Shown here one piece after another: positions 1 through 5,805 of a DNA stretch of 6,917 nucleotides. The notes under the pieces are model-generated. The model worked only from the letters and a program-made list of their open reading frames with translations, made no database searches and was not told the origin of the DNA. The position numbers and the translations under genes are program-made. Source of the DNA: Pseudomonadota bacterium (lineage in GTDB: Bacteria > Pseudomonadota > Alphaproteobacteria > Rhodospirillales > Magnetospirillaceae); contig JAEZFE010000509.1 of assembly GCA_023437865.1 (NCBI GenBank), positions 1 to 6,917 of the forward strand, written 5' to 3'. Within the stretch, counting starts at the first letter, position 1; every line of letters begins with the position of its first letter.

Positions 1-874
1 CCGCGAACGCGTCGCGCAGCGGCAGCGTCTCCTCGGCCGCGCGGCGCGAGAGCTGGGTCTCGCCGAGGATCATGCCCGCGAAGAAGGCGCCGAGCGCGAA
101 CGAGACGTCGAACAGGAACGCCGCGCCGAACGCGACGCCGAGCGCGATCGCCAGCACCGCGAGCCGGAACAGCTCGCGCGAGCCCATATGGGCCACCATG
201 TGCAGCATCCACGGGATCACCCGCCGTCCCACCACCAGCATGAAGGCGACGAACGCGGCCACCTTCAGCAGGGTCAGCGCCAGCATGCCGCCCAGGCCGA
301 GGTTCAGCTGCGCCGCCAGCCAGTCATGTTCGGCCTGGGTACCGCCATGCACCGCGCCGGCCAGGGCGGGCAGCAGCACCAGCGCCAGAACCATGGCCAG
401 ATCCTCGACGATCAGCCAGCCGACCGCGATGCGTCCGCGCTCGGTGTCGATCAGCCGGCGCTCCTGCAGGGCGCGCAGCAGCACCACGGTGCTGGCCACC
501 GACAGCGCCAGGCCGAACACCATGCCTTCGACCCAGGTCCAGCCCATCAGCAGCGCAAGGCCCAGGCCCAGCACGGTCGCCACCGTGATCTGGACGATGG
601 CGCCGGGCACCGAGATACGGCTGACCGACAGCAGGTCCTTGAGCGAGAAATGTAGACCGACGCCGAACATCAGCAGGATGACGCCGATCTCGGCCAATTG
701 TGGCGCCAGCGATTGGTCGGCGACGAAACCCGGCGTGAACGGCCCCACCAGGATGCCCGCAAGCAGATACCCCACCAGCGGCGGCACGCGCAGCCGGCTG
801 GCCAGGGTGCCGAGCAGGAAGGCCAACCCGATGCCGGCGACAATGGTAGTGATCAACGGTGTGTCGTGGGGCAT
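1..874 (-). CDS. ybaL: YbaL-type Kef cation:proton antiporter, N-terminal part (cut by left edge)
   Basis: This is an inner-membrane monovalent cation/proton antiporter of the CPA2 (Kef) family. The 291 codons visible are almost all hydrophobic membrane segments of the Na+/H+ exchanger domain. The N-terminus reads MPHDTPLITTIVAGIGLAF and is followed by VGYLLAGILVGPFTPGF, LLMFGVGLHFSLKDL, SVASTVVLLRAL and GWLIVEDLAMVL, with an acidic pair at E157-D158. From memory these segments match E. coli YbaL nearly block by block, including its start, so the ATG at 872-874 is favoured although no clear Shine-Dalgarno sequence precedes it. YbaL is about 560 residues, so the rest of the membrane domain and the expected C-terminal nucleotide-binding RCK/TrkA-N domain lie outside the window. 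It follows the cysteine-rich gene at 994-1257 on the same strand after a 119-base gap. Codon use shifts in the last 60 or so visible codons (see findings). KefB/KefC are the alternatives, but the HFSLKDL block favours YbaL. Confidence 0.9.
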   Translation of the reverse strand, partial: MPHDTPLITTIVAGIGLAFLLGTLASRLRVPPLVGYLLAGILVGPFTPGFVADQSLAPQLAEIGVILLMFGVGLHFSLKDLLSVSRISVPGAIVQITVATVLGLGLALLMGWTWVEGMVFGLALSVASTVVLLRALQERRLIDTERGRIAVGWLIVEDLAMVLALVLLPALAGAVHGGTQAEHDWLAAQLNLGLGGMLALTLLKVAAFVAFMLVVGRRVIPWMLHMVAHMGSRELFRLAVLAIALGVAFGAAFLFDVSFALGAFFAGMILGETQLSRRAAEETLPLRDAFA

Positions 875-993
875 CCGGACCAATCAGTGCAATAGGGGAG
901 CGTCCGGCAACAAGAGCGACGGCCGGCTCTCTATTGTGGGTACGGCTGCGGTCCGAGACAAGTTGCGGACATCCCGATAAGGGATTCCCCTAG
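875..993. other. intergenic region with short inverted repeats
   Basis: These 119 bases lie between the end of the cysteine-rich gene and the start of the antiporter, both on the minus strand. Two short inverted repeats are visible: GTCCG/CGGAC at 951-970 (loop 10) and ATCCC/GGGAT at 971-985 (loop 5). Neither is followed by a run of T on the minus strand, so neither is called a terminator. If the antiporter has its own promoter it should lie here, but I could not recognise convincing -35 and -10 boxes. Confidence 0.3.
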
Positions 994-1257
994 CTAGAAA
1001 TCCAGCGGCGGCTCCGGCAGCAATCGGCGAGCCCGACGGTACATACAGATCTTGCTGACTTCGTCCGCCGTGATGGCTTCGGCATTCAGGCACTGCCCGA
1101 AGCCCCAATAATGGCAATCGCCGCACTCCTCTTCCGGCTTGGCCGGCAAGTGGGCGTAATGGCAGGTCTGGCACCACAGCACGTGCCCCATCTCGTCGGA
1201 GGCATAGCGGTGCGGCTGCTGTGACTTGCAGTGAGGGCAATAAGCTGAGCGGGTCAT
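994..1257 (-). CDS. small eight-cysteine zinc-ribbon-like protein, function unknown
   Basis: This is an 87-residue soluble protein that I do not recognise as a named family. It has two cysteine groups. The first is CPHC at residues 7-10 with C29 and C32 in WCQTC, the four-cysteine spacing of a zinc ribbon. The second is C45 and C48 in ECGDC, then C56 and C71, giving C-x2-C-x7-C-x14-C. The second group could bind another zinc or an iron-sulfur cluster. H16, H25, H33, H36 and H49 are further possible ligands. The C-terminus is basic (RRARR at 74-78). The start at 1257 is chosen because AGGTAGG precedes it by a few bases and because the cysteine motif begins at once; the frame stays open to an upstream ATG at 1356, but that extension would cover the hairpin region and looks non-coding. 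Neighbours (antiporter downstream, amidotransferase upstream) do not point to a role. Confidence 0.75.
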   Translation of the reverse strand: MTRSAYCPHCKSQQPHRYASDEMGHVLWCQTCHYAHLPAKPEEECGDCHYWGFGQCLNAEAITADEVSKICMYRRARRLLPEPPLDF

Positions 1258-1312
1258 GGACCTACCTGAAAGGGCGGTTCCATCGTGCAGTTTTTGTGAC
1301 TTTTCGCAATTC

Positions 1313-1354
1313 GTGCTTAGGTCGGAAAATGAGCTTTTCCGCTGGCATAAGCAC
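1313..1354. repeat. imperfect 42-base hairpin between two minus-strand genes
   Basis: The outer arms GTGCTTA (1313-1319) and TAAGCAC (1348-1354) are exact reverse complements. The inner arms CGGAAAA (1323-1329) and TTTTCCG (1335-1341) are also exact reverse complements around a five-base loop. A 3-versus-6-base internal bulge separates the two stems. It begins a few bases after the stop codon of the amidotransferase and lies 55 bases before the start of the cysteine-rich gene. It could be a terminator-like or RNA-processing structure, but no U-run follows it in either direction, so a standard intrinsic terminator is unlikely. Confidence 0.55.
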
Positions 1355-1359
1355 AAATA

Positions 1360-2142
1360 TCAATAATGCGGGAAGGGCATTATCCGCATCGGCTCGCCCG
1401 CCCGGGCCGTCAGCACGGTGTCTTCCGGCACCGCCGACCAGTTCTCGGGATCACGTTCCAGCGGCTCGGACACCACCACGACGTCGGTGCCGGCTTGGCG
1501 GTAATACAGGGTGTTCGGCCGGTCGTGGGCTGAATAGCGGAAGGCGTAAAGGTCATTGCCATTGGCCAGGGCGGCGGTGAAACGGAAAGGGGCCCTGCCC
1601 CCCTTGCCCCCGGCCAAACGGCCGATGGCGGCGACCACCCGGGCGGTGGCTTCGACCGGATCGGCACCATTGAGCAGCCCCGCCCCCATGATGGCGAGAA
1701 ACACCGCTTCGGAATCGGTGGTGCCGGCCCGCGAAGGATAGAAGTCGTCGGGGATCAGCGCCTCGACGTCGCGGCGCAGAACGGGCCAATTGCCGACCAG
1801 GCCGTTATGCATGAACAGCCAGGTGCCGTAGGCGAAGGGATGGCAATTGGTTCGCGTCACCGCCGTACCGGTGGCGGCGCGCACATGGGCGAAGAACAGG
1901 TGAGAGCGCAGATGCCGGCACAGATGGCGCAGGTTCTCATCCGCCCAAGCCGGGCGCAATTCCCGGTACAGCCCCGGTTCCGGCTGGTTGGCGTCATACC
2001 ACCCGAGGCCGAACCCGTCGCCGTTCAGCGCCGCGGTTGATTCAAATGCGTGCATGCTCTGCGACACCAGCGAGTGACTGGGTTGTGTCACATAGGCTTC
2101 CAGGGCGATGGGCTGTCCCCGATAGGCGATCCAGCGGCACAT
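1360..2142 (-). CDS. class II glutamine amidotransferase, EgtC/YafJ type
   Basis: This is a 260-residue stand-alone amidohydrolase of the N-terminal-nucleophile glutamine amidotransferase fold. Starting at 2142 puts Cys2 directly behind the initiator Met, where removal of Met exposes the catalytic thiol and amine; an AAGGAG ribosome site lies about seven bases upstream, so the longer open frame to 2349 is rejected. Family blocks are in order: MCRWIAY (1-7), NGDGFGLGWY (40-49), HVRAATG (86-92), NCHPF (99-103), MHNG (111-114) and TTDSE (141-145). No synthase domain is fused. Members cleave gamma-glutamyl amide bonds; EgtC does so in mycobacterial ergothioneine synthesis, and YafJ has no settled substrate. 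No other egt gene is in view, so the substrate here is not assigned. It is transcribed away from nikR across a 148-base gap, which may simply be shared promoter space. Confidence 0.88.
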   Translation of the reverse strand: MCRWIAYRGQPIALEAYVTQPSHSLVSQSMHAFESTAALNGDGFGLGWYDANQPEPGLYRELRPAWADENLRHLCRHLRSHLFFAHVRAATGTAVTRTNCHPFAYGTWLFMHNGLVGNWPVLRRDVEALIPDDFYPSRAGTTDSEAVFLAIMGAGLLNGADPVEATARVVAAIGRLAGGKGGRAPFRFTAALANGNDLYAFRYSAHDRPNTLYYRQAGTDVVVVSEPLERDPENWSAVPEDTVLTARAGEPMRIMPFPHY

Positions 2143-2290
2143 GCGGGCTCCTTGGCTTATCCCGGCGCTCATATGCGATCTGGGTATGGGGCGCGTGCCA
2201 GTCCACCATTTTGCCGGTGCATGGAGCAGACTTTGGTGCTCTGGCGATTTCAGGTAGGGTCCTGGCCGAGGTCGAACAAAGGAGATGGCG
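2143..2290. promoter_or_regulatory. divergent promoter region, amidotransferase / nikR
   Basis: These 148 bases separate two genes that point away from each other, so both promoters must lie here unless transcription enters from elsewhere. Ribosome sites are visible at both ends. I could not fix -35/-10 boxes with confidence. Two near matches to NikR half-sites (TCATAT at 2169-2174 and GTATGG at 2184-2189) are in the wrong relative orientation for a NikR operator, so autoregulation of nikR is not supported by what I can see. Confidence 0.4.
2278..2284 (+). promoter_or_regulatory. ribosome binding site deciding the nikR start
   Basis: AAAGGAG directly abuts an ATG at 2285 but is six bases from the next in-frame ATG at 2291. 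The second spacing is the workable one, so translation is taken to begin at 2291 (MDRFTVSL), which also matches where NikR proteins usually start. Confidence 0.7.
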
Positions 2291-2794
2291 ATGGACCGCT
2301 TCACGGTGTCTTTGGACGAGGATCTGCTTGCCCAGTTCGACGAGTACATCCGCCGTCGGGGCTATGGGAACCGTTCGGAGGCGGTCCGCGATATCCTGCG
2401 CAACACGCTGGAAACCGAGCGCCTGGCCGAAGAGGAGAACGGCCACTGCATCGCCTGCCTCTCCTACATCTACAATCACCACGAGCGCGAATTGTCGCGC
2501 CGCCTGACCGAAGCCAGCCACGCCCATCATGACCTGACGCTGTCGACCCTGCACGTCCACCTGGACCACGAGAACTGCATGGAGGTCAGCGTGCTGCAGG
2601 GCCCCACGCAATCGGTGCGCCGTTTCGCCGACGCCATCACCGCCGAAACCGGCGTGCGCCATGGTGCGTTGAACGCGGTGCCAGTGGAGATCGGGCACAA
2701 GCATGAGCATGGGCACGACCATGGGCATGATCACCCACACGGCCATGAGCACGGCCATGACCACGGGCACACGCACAGCCGCCCCAAAACCTAA
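2291..2794 (+). CDS. nikR: NikR, nickel-responsive repressor with histidine-repeat tail
   Basis: NikR is a tetrameric ribbon-helix-helix repressor that binds DNA when loaded with Ni2+ and turns down nickel uptake. Residues 1-45 form the ribbon-helix-helix domain (RFTVSLDEDLL, then RRGYGNRSEAVRDILR at 22-37). Residues from about 54 form the ACT-like metal domain. By recalled alignment to E. coli NikR, the four high-affinity nickel ligands are all present: H77, H88, H90 (in TLHVH) and C96. E. coli NikR is 133 residues and ends near the GVRHG block; this protein has 167. The added tail (136-162) has histidine at every second residue, fourteen in all, separated by K, E, G, D, P or T. Such tails are known from nickel storage or delivery proteins (some HypB, UreE and CooJ), so the tail may hold or buffer metal; that is inference. 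It stands ahead of the importer operon, separated by 147 bases with a candidate operator. Confidence 0.95.
   Translation: MDRFTVSLDEDLLAQFDEYIRRRGYGNRSEAVRDILRNTLETERLAEEENGHCIACLSYIYNHHERELSRRLTEASHAHHDLTLSTLHVHLDHENCMEVSVLQGPTQSVRRFADAITAETGVRHGALNAVPVEIGHKHEHGHDHGHDHPHGHEHGHDHGHTHSRPKT
2696..2776 (+). repeat. low-complexity histidine-codon repeat inside nikR
   Basis: This stretch is a run of two-codon units of the form CAY-NNN that encodes fourteen alternating histidines. CATGGGCAY, CAYGAY and CATGAGCAY words recur, so the DNA itself is repetitive and could expand or shrink by slippage. The frame is kept to the stop at 2792-2794. Confidence 0.85.
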
Positions 2795-2824
2795 GGGGCC
2801 GCCTTCCCAAGCACTTCGCCCCTT
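2793..2824 (+). terminator. possible weak terminator hairpin after nikR
   Basis: AAGGGGC (2793-2799) and GCCCCTT (2818-2824) are exact reverse complements with an 18-base loop. The first arm overlaps the nikR stop codon. No T-run follows, so it may be only an attenuating structure or chance pairing in GC-rich DNA. Confidence 0.25.
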
Positions 2825-2880
2825 GGCCAACCGCTGATGGGGGCAGACGAAAACACCAGAACCCGACGACGCGAATGTCA

Positions 2881-2908
2881 GTATGAATTCTGCGGAAATC
2901 GTATTACA
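2881..2908 (+). promoter_or_regulatory. candidate NikR operator upstream of nikK
   Basis: The E. coli NikR operator is GTATGA, 16 bases, TCATAC. Here GTATGA is perfect at 2881-2886. The right half is degenerate: TATTAC at 2902-2907 matches TCATAC at four of six positions with a spacer of 15, not 16. The site is flanked by AATGT (2874-2878) and ACATT (2908-2912), an outer inverted repeat centred within about one base of the same point. It lies 34 bases or more before the nikK start and right behind nikR, which is where a repressor site for the importer is expected. Confidence 0.6.
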
Positions 2909-2941
2909 CATTCAGCCGTTGATTTTGGGGAGTCTTCGTCC

Positions 2942-3715
2942 ATGCCTTCCGCTCTGCGGTCTTCGCTGGCTGCTATCGCCGTGCTGGGCCTGTCGCCTTC
3001 GTTCGCGCACGCCCACTTCCAGGAAATCCTGCCTTCCGCCGACATCGTCGCCGAGAGCGGCGACCGCACGGTCAAGCTGGACATGGTCTTCACCCATCCG
3101 TTCGAGGGCGGCCCGACCATGGAAATGGGCCAACCGGTGCAGTTCGGCGTGCTGGCCGACGGCAAGAAGACCGATTTGAAATCGGCGCTGGTCAAGAAGC
3201 CGGTGGACGGCAAGACCGCGTTTGAAGCCAGCTACCAGATCAAGGCGCCCGGCGATTACGTGTTCTTCATCGAGCCCGCGCCGTATTGGGAACCCGCCGA
3301 GAAGAAGCACATCATCCACTATTCCAAGGTGGTGGTGGATTTCGGCTCGGGCGAGGGCTGGGACAAGCTGGTCGGCCTGCCGGTGGAGATCGAGCCGCTG
3401 GTGCGCCCCTACGGCCTGTGGACCGGCAACCAGTTCCGCGGCATCGTGCGCAAGAACGGCAAGCCGGTGCCGTTCGCCGAGATCGAGGTGGAATGGGTGA
3501 ATGACGGCAGCGTCAAGGCGCCGGCCGATCCCTTCATCACCCAGGTGATCAAGGCCGATGCCTCGGGCCAGTTTTCCTACACCATGCCGCGCGCCGGCTG
3601 GTGGGGCTTCGCCGCCCTGGTCGAGGGCGACAAGCCCCTGAAGGCGCCGGACGGCAAGCCGGCCGCCGTGGAGCTGGGCGGCCTGATCTGGGTCAAGACC
3701 ATCGACATGAAGTAA
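2942..3715 (+). CDS. nikK: NikK-like periplasmic protein of ECF nickel importer (DUF4198 type)
   Basis: This is a 257-residue exported protein of the DUF4198 type that accompanies NikMLQO nickel importers. The start at 2942 has GGGGAG nine bases upstream and gives a signal peptide at once: basic residue R6, hydrophobic core to about residue 17, and an A-H-A signal peptidase site at 22-24. An upstream in-frame ATG at 2837 would bury the signal peptide and is rejected. The predicted mature protein starts with His25 (HFQEILPS), which could offer an amine-plus-imidazole metal site; this is inference. The rest looks like beta-rich, immunoglobulin-like domains, with a GKPVPFAEIEVEW stretch and a TMPRAGWWGFAAL block near the C-terminus typical of the family. 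There is no C-terminal membrane segment. It is first in the operon, 48 bases ahead of nikM. The exact role of NikK is not settled; capture of metal in the periplasm is the usual suggestion. Confidence 0.82.
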   Translation: MPSALRSSLAAIAVLGLSPSFAHAHFQEILPSADIVAESGDRTVKLDMVFTHPFEGGPTMEMGQPVQFGVLADGKKTDLKSALVKKPVDGKTAFEASYQIKAPGDYVFFIEPAPYWEPAEKKHIIHYSKVVVDFGSGEGWDKLVGLPVEIEPLVRPYGLWTGNQFRGIVRKNGKPVPFAEIEVEWVNDGSVKAPADPFITQVIKADASGQFSYTMPRAGWWGFAALVEGDKPLKAPDGKPAAVELGGLIWVKTIDMK

Positions 3716-3763
3716 GGGGCCGCGGGCATGCGTGCCCGCCCCCGTCTCCGGAGCAGCCTCTCG

Positions 3764-4396
3764 ATGGCTCACATTCCCGACGGCGTCGTCACACTCCCCG
3801 TCCTGGTCACCGGTGCCGTCCTCACAGTGGCCGGTTGCGGCTATGCGCTGAAGCGCCTGGCCCCGGAACGTATTCCCCAGGTGGCCATGCTGTCGGCGGT
3901 GTTCTTCGTCGCCTCGCTGGTTCATTTTCCGGTGGGCCCCAGCAGCGTGCATCTGATCCTCAACGGCCTGACCGGAGTGGTCCTGGGCTGGGCGGCCTTT
4001 CCCGCCATCCTGATCGCCCTGCTGCTGCAGGCGGTGCTGTTCGGATTCGGCGGCGTGGTGGTGCTGGGCGTCAACGTCATGAACATGGCGGTTCCGGCGG
4101 TGATCTGCGGCCTGCTGTTCAACGCGGTGCACCGGCGCGCCGGTGACAATCCCAAGCCCGCGGTCATCGCCGCCGGATGCTGCGGGGCGCTGGGTGCACT
4201 GCTGACCACGTTGGCAGTCGCCTTGTCGCTGGCGGTGAGCGGCCGCGAATTCCTAACCGCCGCCAAACTGGTCGTCCTCACCCATATGCCGGTCATGGTG
4301 ATCGAGGCAGCCTTCACCGCCGCCGCCATCGGCCTTCTGCTGCGGGTCAAGCCGGACTTCATCGCCCGCCGGTATCCCGAGGAGAGCGTGGGATGA
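3764..4396 (+). CDS. nikM: NikM/CbiM, substrate-specific membrane component of ECF Ni/Co importer
   Basis: NikM/CbiM is the membrane protein that selects Ni2+ or Co2+ in ECF-type importers. The start at 3764 is chosen because it places the invariant HIPDG motif at the N-terminus (MAHIPDG) with GGAG ten bases upstream; a start at 3728 would add twelve arginine-rich residues in front and spoil the metal site. In solved NikM structures the metal is held by the N-terminal amine, the residue-2 histidine and a later histidine. The later block is present as HFPVGPSSVHL (54-64), with H54 and H63 as candidates. Several hydrophobic segments fill the 210 residues, as usual for the family. Here an alanine is inserted after Met, so Met removal would leave Ala1-His2 (see findings). 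The gene overlaps nikL by four bases (ATGA). Sequence alone cannot tell nickel from cobalt preference; NikR and NikK/NikL neighbours favour nickel. Confidence 0.92.
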   Translation: MAHIPDGVVTLPVLVTGAVLTVAGCGYALKRLAPERIPQVAMLSAVFFVASLVHFPVGPSSVHLILNGLTGVVLGWAAFPAILIALLLQAVLFGFGGVVVLGVNVMNMAVPAVICGLLFNAVHRRAGDNPKPAVIAAGCCGALGALLTTLAVALSLAVSGREFLTAAKLVVLTHMPVMVIEAAFTAAAIGLLLRVKPDFIARRYPEESVG

Positions 4397-5004
4397 TCCG
4401 TCGCTTCGCCCTCGCCGCCGCACTGGCAGTGCTGACGCTGCTGGCCGGCAATACCCCCGCTTCGGCGCATAAGATGAAAGTGTTCGCCACCGCCGAGGGG
4501 GCCGCCATCTCCGGCTATGCCTATTTCAGCTCCGGCAGCCGGGCCATGCAGGCCAAGGTGACAGCCACGGGGGCTGACGGCATACCGGTATTCGAAGGCG
4601 TCACCGACGACCAGGGGCAATTCGCCTTTCCCGCCGTACGGCGCATGGACCATGTCATCACCGTGGATGGCGGTGACGGCCACATGGCCACCTTCACCAT
4701 CACCGCCGCCGAATTGCCCGAAAGCCTGCCGCCAGCCGGCCCGGCATCGGCGACGCCCGCGCCCGTTTCCACCCCACCGGCGGAAATCGCTCCCAACGAC
4801 TTGCGTGCCTTCATCGACCAGAGCATCGCCCGCCAGATCCGTCCCTTGCGGGAACAACTCGACGCCTACCAGGAAAAAATCTGGTGGCACGACGTGATCG
4901 GCGGCATCGGCTACATCGTCGGCGTGGCCGGCTTTGCCTTCGGCTGGGCCAATCGCCAGCAGGCCCGGCGCAAAGGGGCGATCAAGGAGGAAGCGGCACC
5001 ATGA
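4393..5004 (+). CDS. nikL: NikL-like membrane-anchored accessory subunit of nickel importer
   Basis: This 203-residue protein fits NikL, the accessory subunit found in NikKMLQO importers in place of NikN/CbiN. It has a signal sequence (RR at 3-4, hydrophobic 5-18, cleavage likely after PASA at residue 25), giving a mature start HKMKVFATAEG. A carboxypeptidase-regulatory-like beta domain follows (ISGYAYFSSGS, then GVTDDQGQFAFP). A proline/alanine-rich linker runs through about residues 115-135, then a charged helix (DLRAFIDQSIARQIRPLREQ). A single membrane segment (GGIGYIVGVAGFAFGWA) lies near residue 180, with a basic cytoplasmic tail. The start ATG overlaps the nikM stop by four bases and has GAGGAG about nine bases upstream. 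Its own stop overlaps the nikQ start by four bases. The likely place is in the membrane with NikM, most of the chain facing the periplasm. Confidence 0.82.
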   Translation: MIRRFALAAALAVLTLLAGNTPASAHKMKVFATAEGAAISGYAYFSSGSRAMQAKVTATGADGIPVFEGVTDDQGQFAFPAVRRMDHVITVDGGDGHMATFTITAAELPESLPPAGPASATPAPVSTPPAEIAPNDLRAFIDQSIARQIRPLREQLDAYQEKIWWHDVIGGIGYIVGVAGFAFGWANRQQARRKGAIKEEAAP

Positions 5005-5804
5005 ACGTGCTCCATCCCCATAACGGCGAGAGAACCCCGCTCGGCAATGATATGGCCTGTCAGACCAGCCCGCGGCACAGCGGCCTGATCAGCCGCCTTG
5101 ACCCGCGCACCCGCGTTCTCGCCGCCGGGATTTTCGCCCTGCTGGCGGTCAGCATGAGCCATTTGCCGACACTGGGGGGCGCGGTGGCGTTGTCGGTGGT
5201 GGCCGCCATCCTGGCCCGGCTCGCCCTGCGCCCGACACTGCGGCGCCTGCTGGCGCTGGACGGCTTCATGGTATTGGCCGTGGTCATGCTGCCATTCACC
5301 GTGCCCGGCGACACCCTGGTCAGCGTGGCCGGGCTGGACGCCTCGCGCCAGGGGCTGACCCAGGCGCTCGTCATTCTGCTCAAGGCCAACGCCGTGGTGC
5401 TGATGGTGCTGGCCCTGGTCGGTTCCTTGGATACCGTTGCGTTGGGACAGGCGCTGGCGCGGCTGGGTGCCCCGGAGAAGCTGGTCCATCTGTATCTCTT
5501 CACCGTGCGCTATCTGGACGTGATGCACCGCGAGTACCGCCGCCTGCGCACCGCCATGCGGGCGCGCGCCTTCGCCATGCGCACCGACTGCCACACCTGG
5601 ACCTCCATCGGCTATCTGTTCGGCATGCTGATGGTGCACAGCATCGAGCGCTCGGAACGCATCGTCGCCGCCATGCGCTGCCGGGGCTTCGACGGCACCT
5701 TCCCGGCACTCGACGAACCCACCCGCTTCCGGCGTCCCGACGGAATGTTCGCTTTGGCGTCGTTGGCGGGTATGGTCATGCTCATGACCATCGAGACCAT
5801 CTGA
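5001..5804 (+). CDS. nikQ: NikQ/CbiQ, transmembrane coupling (T) component of ECF importer
   Basis: This is the energy-coupling membrane protein that joins the ATPase NikO to NikM. The 267 residues hold the usual pattern: LDPRTRVLAAGIFALLA near residue 31, several hydrophobic helices, then two cytoplasmic coupling helices. These carry the short Ala-Arg-type motifs that dock into the ATPase: MRARAF at 186-191 and MRCRGFDG at 225-232. The first ends in Ala where Gly is common; the second is canonical. A 28-residue N-terminal stretch before the conserved region contains H5, H7, C20 and H26 and is longer than I expect for the family. The start at 5001 has AAGGAGG ten bases upstream and overlaps the nikL stop by four bases, which supports it over the internal Met18, which has no ribosome site. 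Confidence 0.9.
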   Translation: MNVLHPHNGERTPLGNDMACQTSPRHSGLISRLDPRTRVLAAGIFALLAVSMSHLPTLGGAVALSVVAAILARLALRPTLRRLLALDGFMVLAVVMLPFTVPGDTLVSVAGLDASRQGLTQALVILLKANAVVLMVLALVGSLDTVALGQALARLGAPEKLVHLYLFTVRYLDVMHREYRRLRTAMRARAFAMRTDCHTWTSIGYLFGMLMVHSIERSERIVAAMRCRGFDGTFPALDEPTRFRRPDGMFALASLAGMVMLMTIETI

Positions 5805-5805
5805 C

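Noticed and set aside
72..980. 302-codon plus-strand open frame at the left end
   Set aside because: The minus strand here encodes a YbaL-type antiporter with strong family blocks; the plus-strand product is Ser/Arg/Thr/Pro-rich shadow sequence.
2169..2189. TCATAT and GTATGG as a NikR operator ahead of nikR
   Set aside because: Each is one mismatch from a half-site, but they face outward with a 9-base gap, not the inward arrangement with about 16 bases, so autoregulation is not claimed.
2042..2911. Long minus-strand open frame opposite nikR
   Set aside because: It is antisense to nikR with its four nickel ligands, and its protein shows no domain. Long shadow frames are normal in DNA this GC-rich.
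2795..2941. Cobalamin riboswitch ahead of the importer
   Set aside because: No B12-box-like sequence was seen and the 147-base gap is short for a full cobalamin riboswitch plus expression platform; the NikR half-site explains regulation better.
3728..3763. Longer nikM start adding twelve residues
   Set aside because: It would move the metal-binding HIPDG histidine away from the N-terminus, against the known site architecture of the family.
2912..4132. 406-codon minus-strand open frame opposite nikK and nikM
   Set aside because: It is rich in His, Gln, Gly and Arg in the way of an antisense shadow, and lies opposite two well-supported genes.
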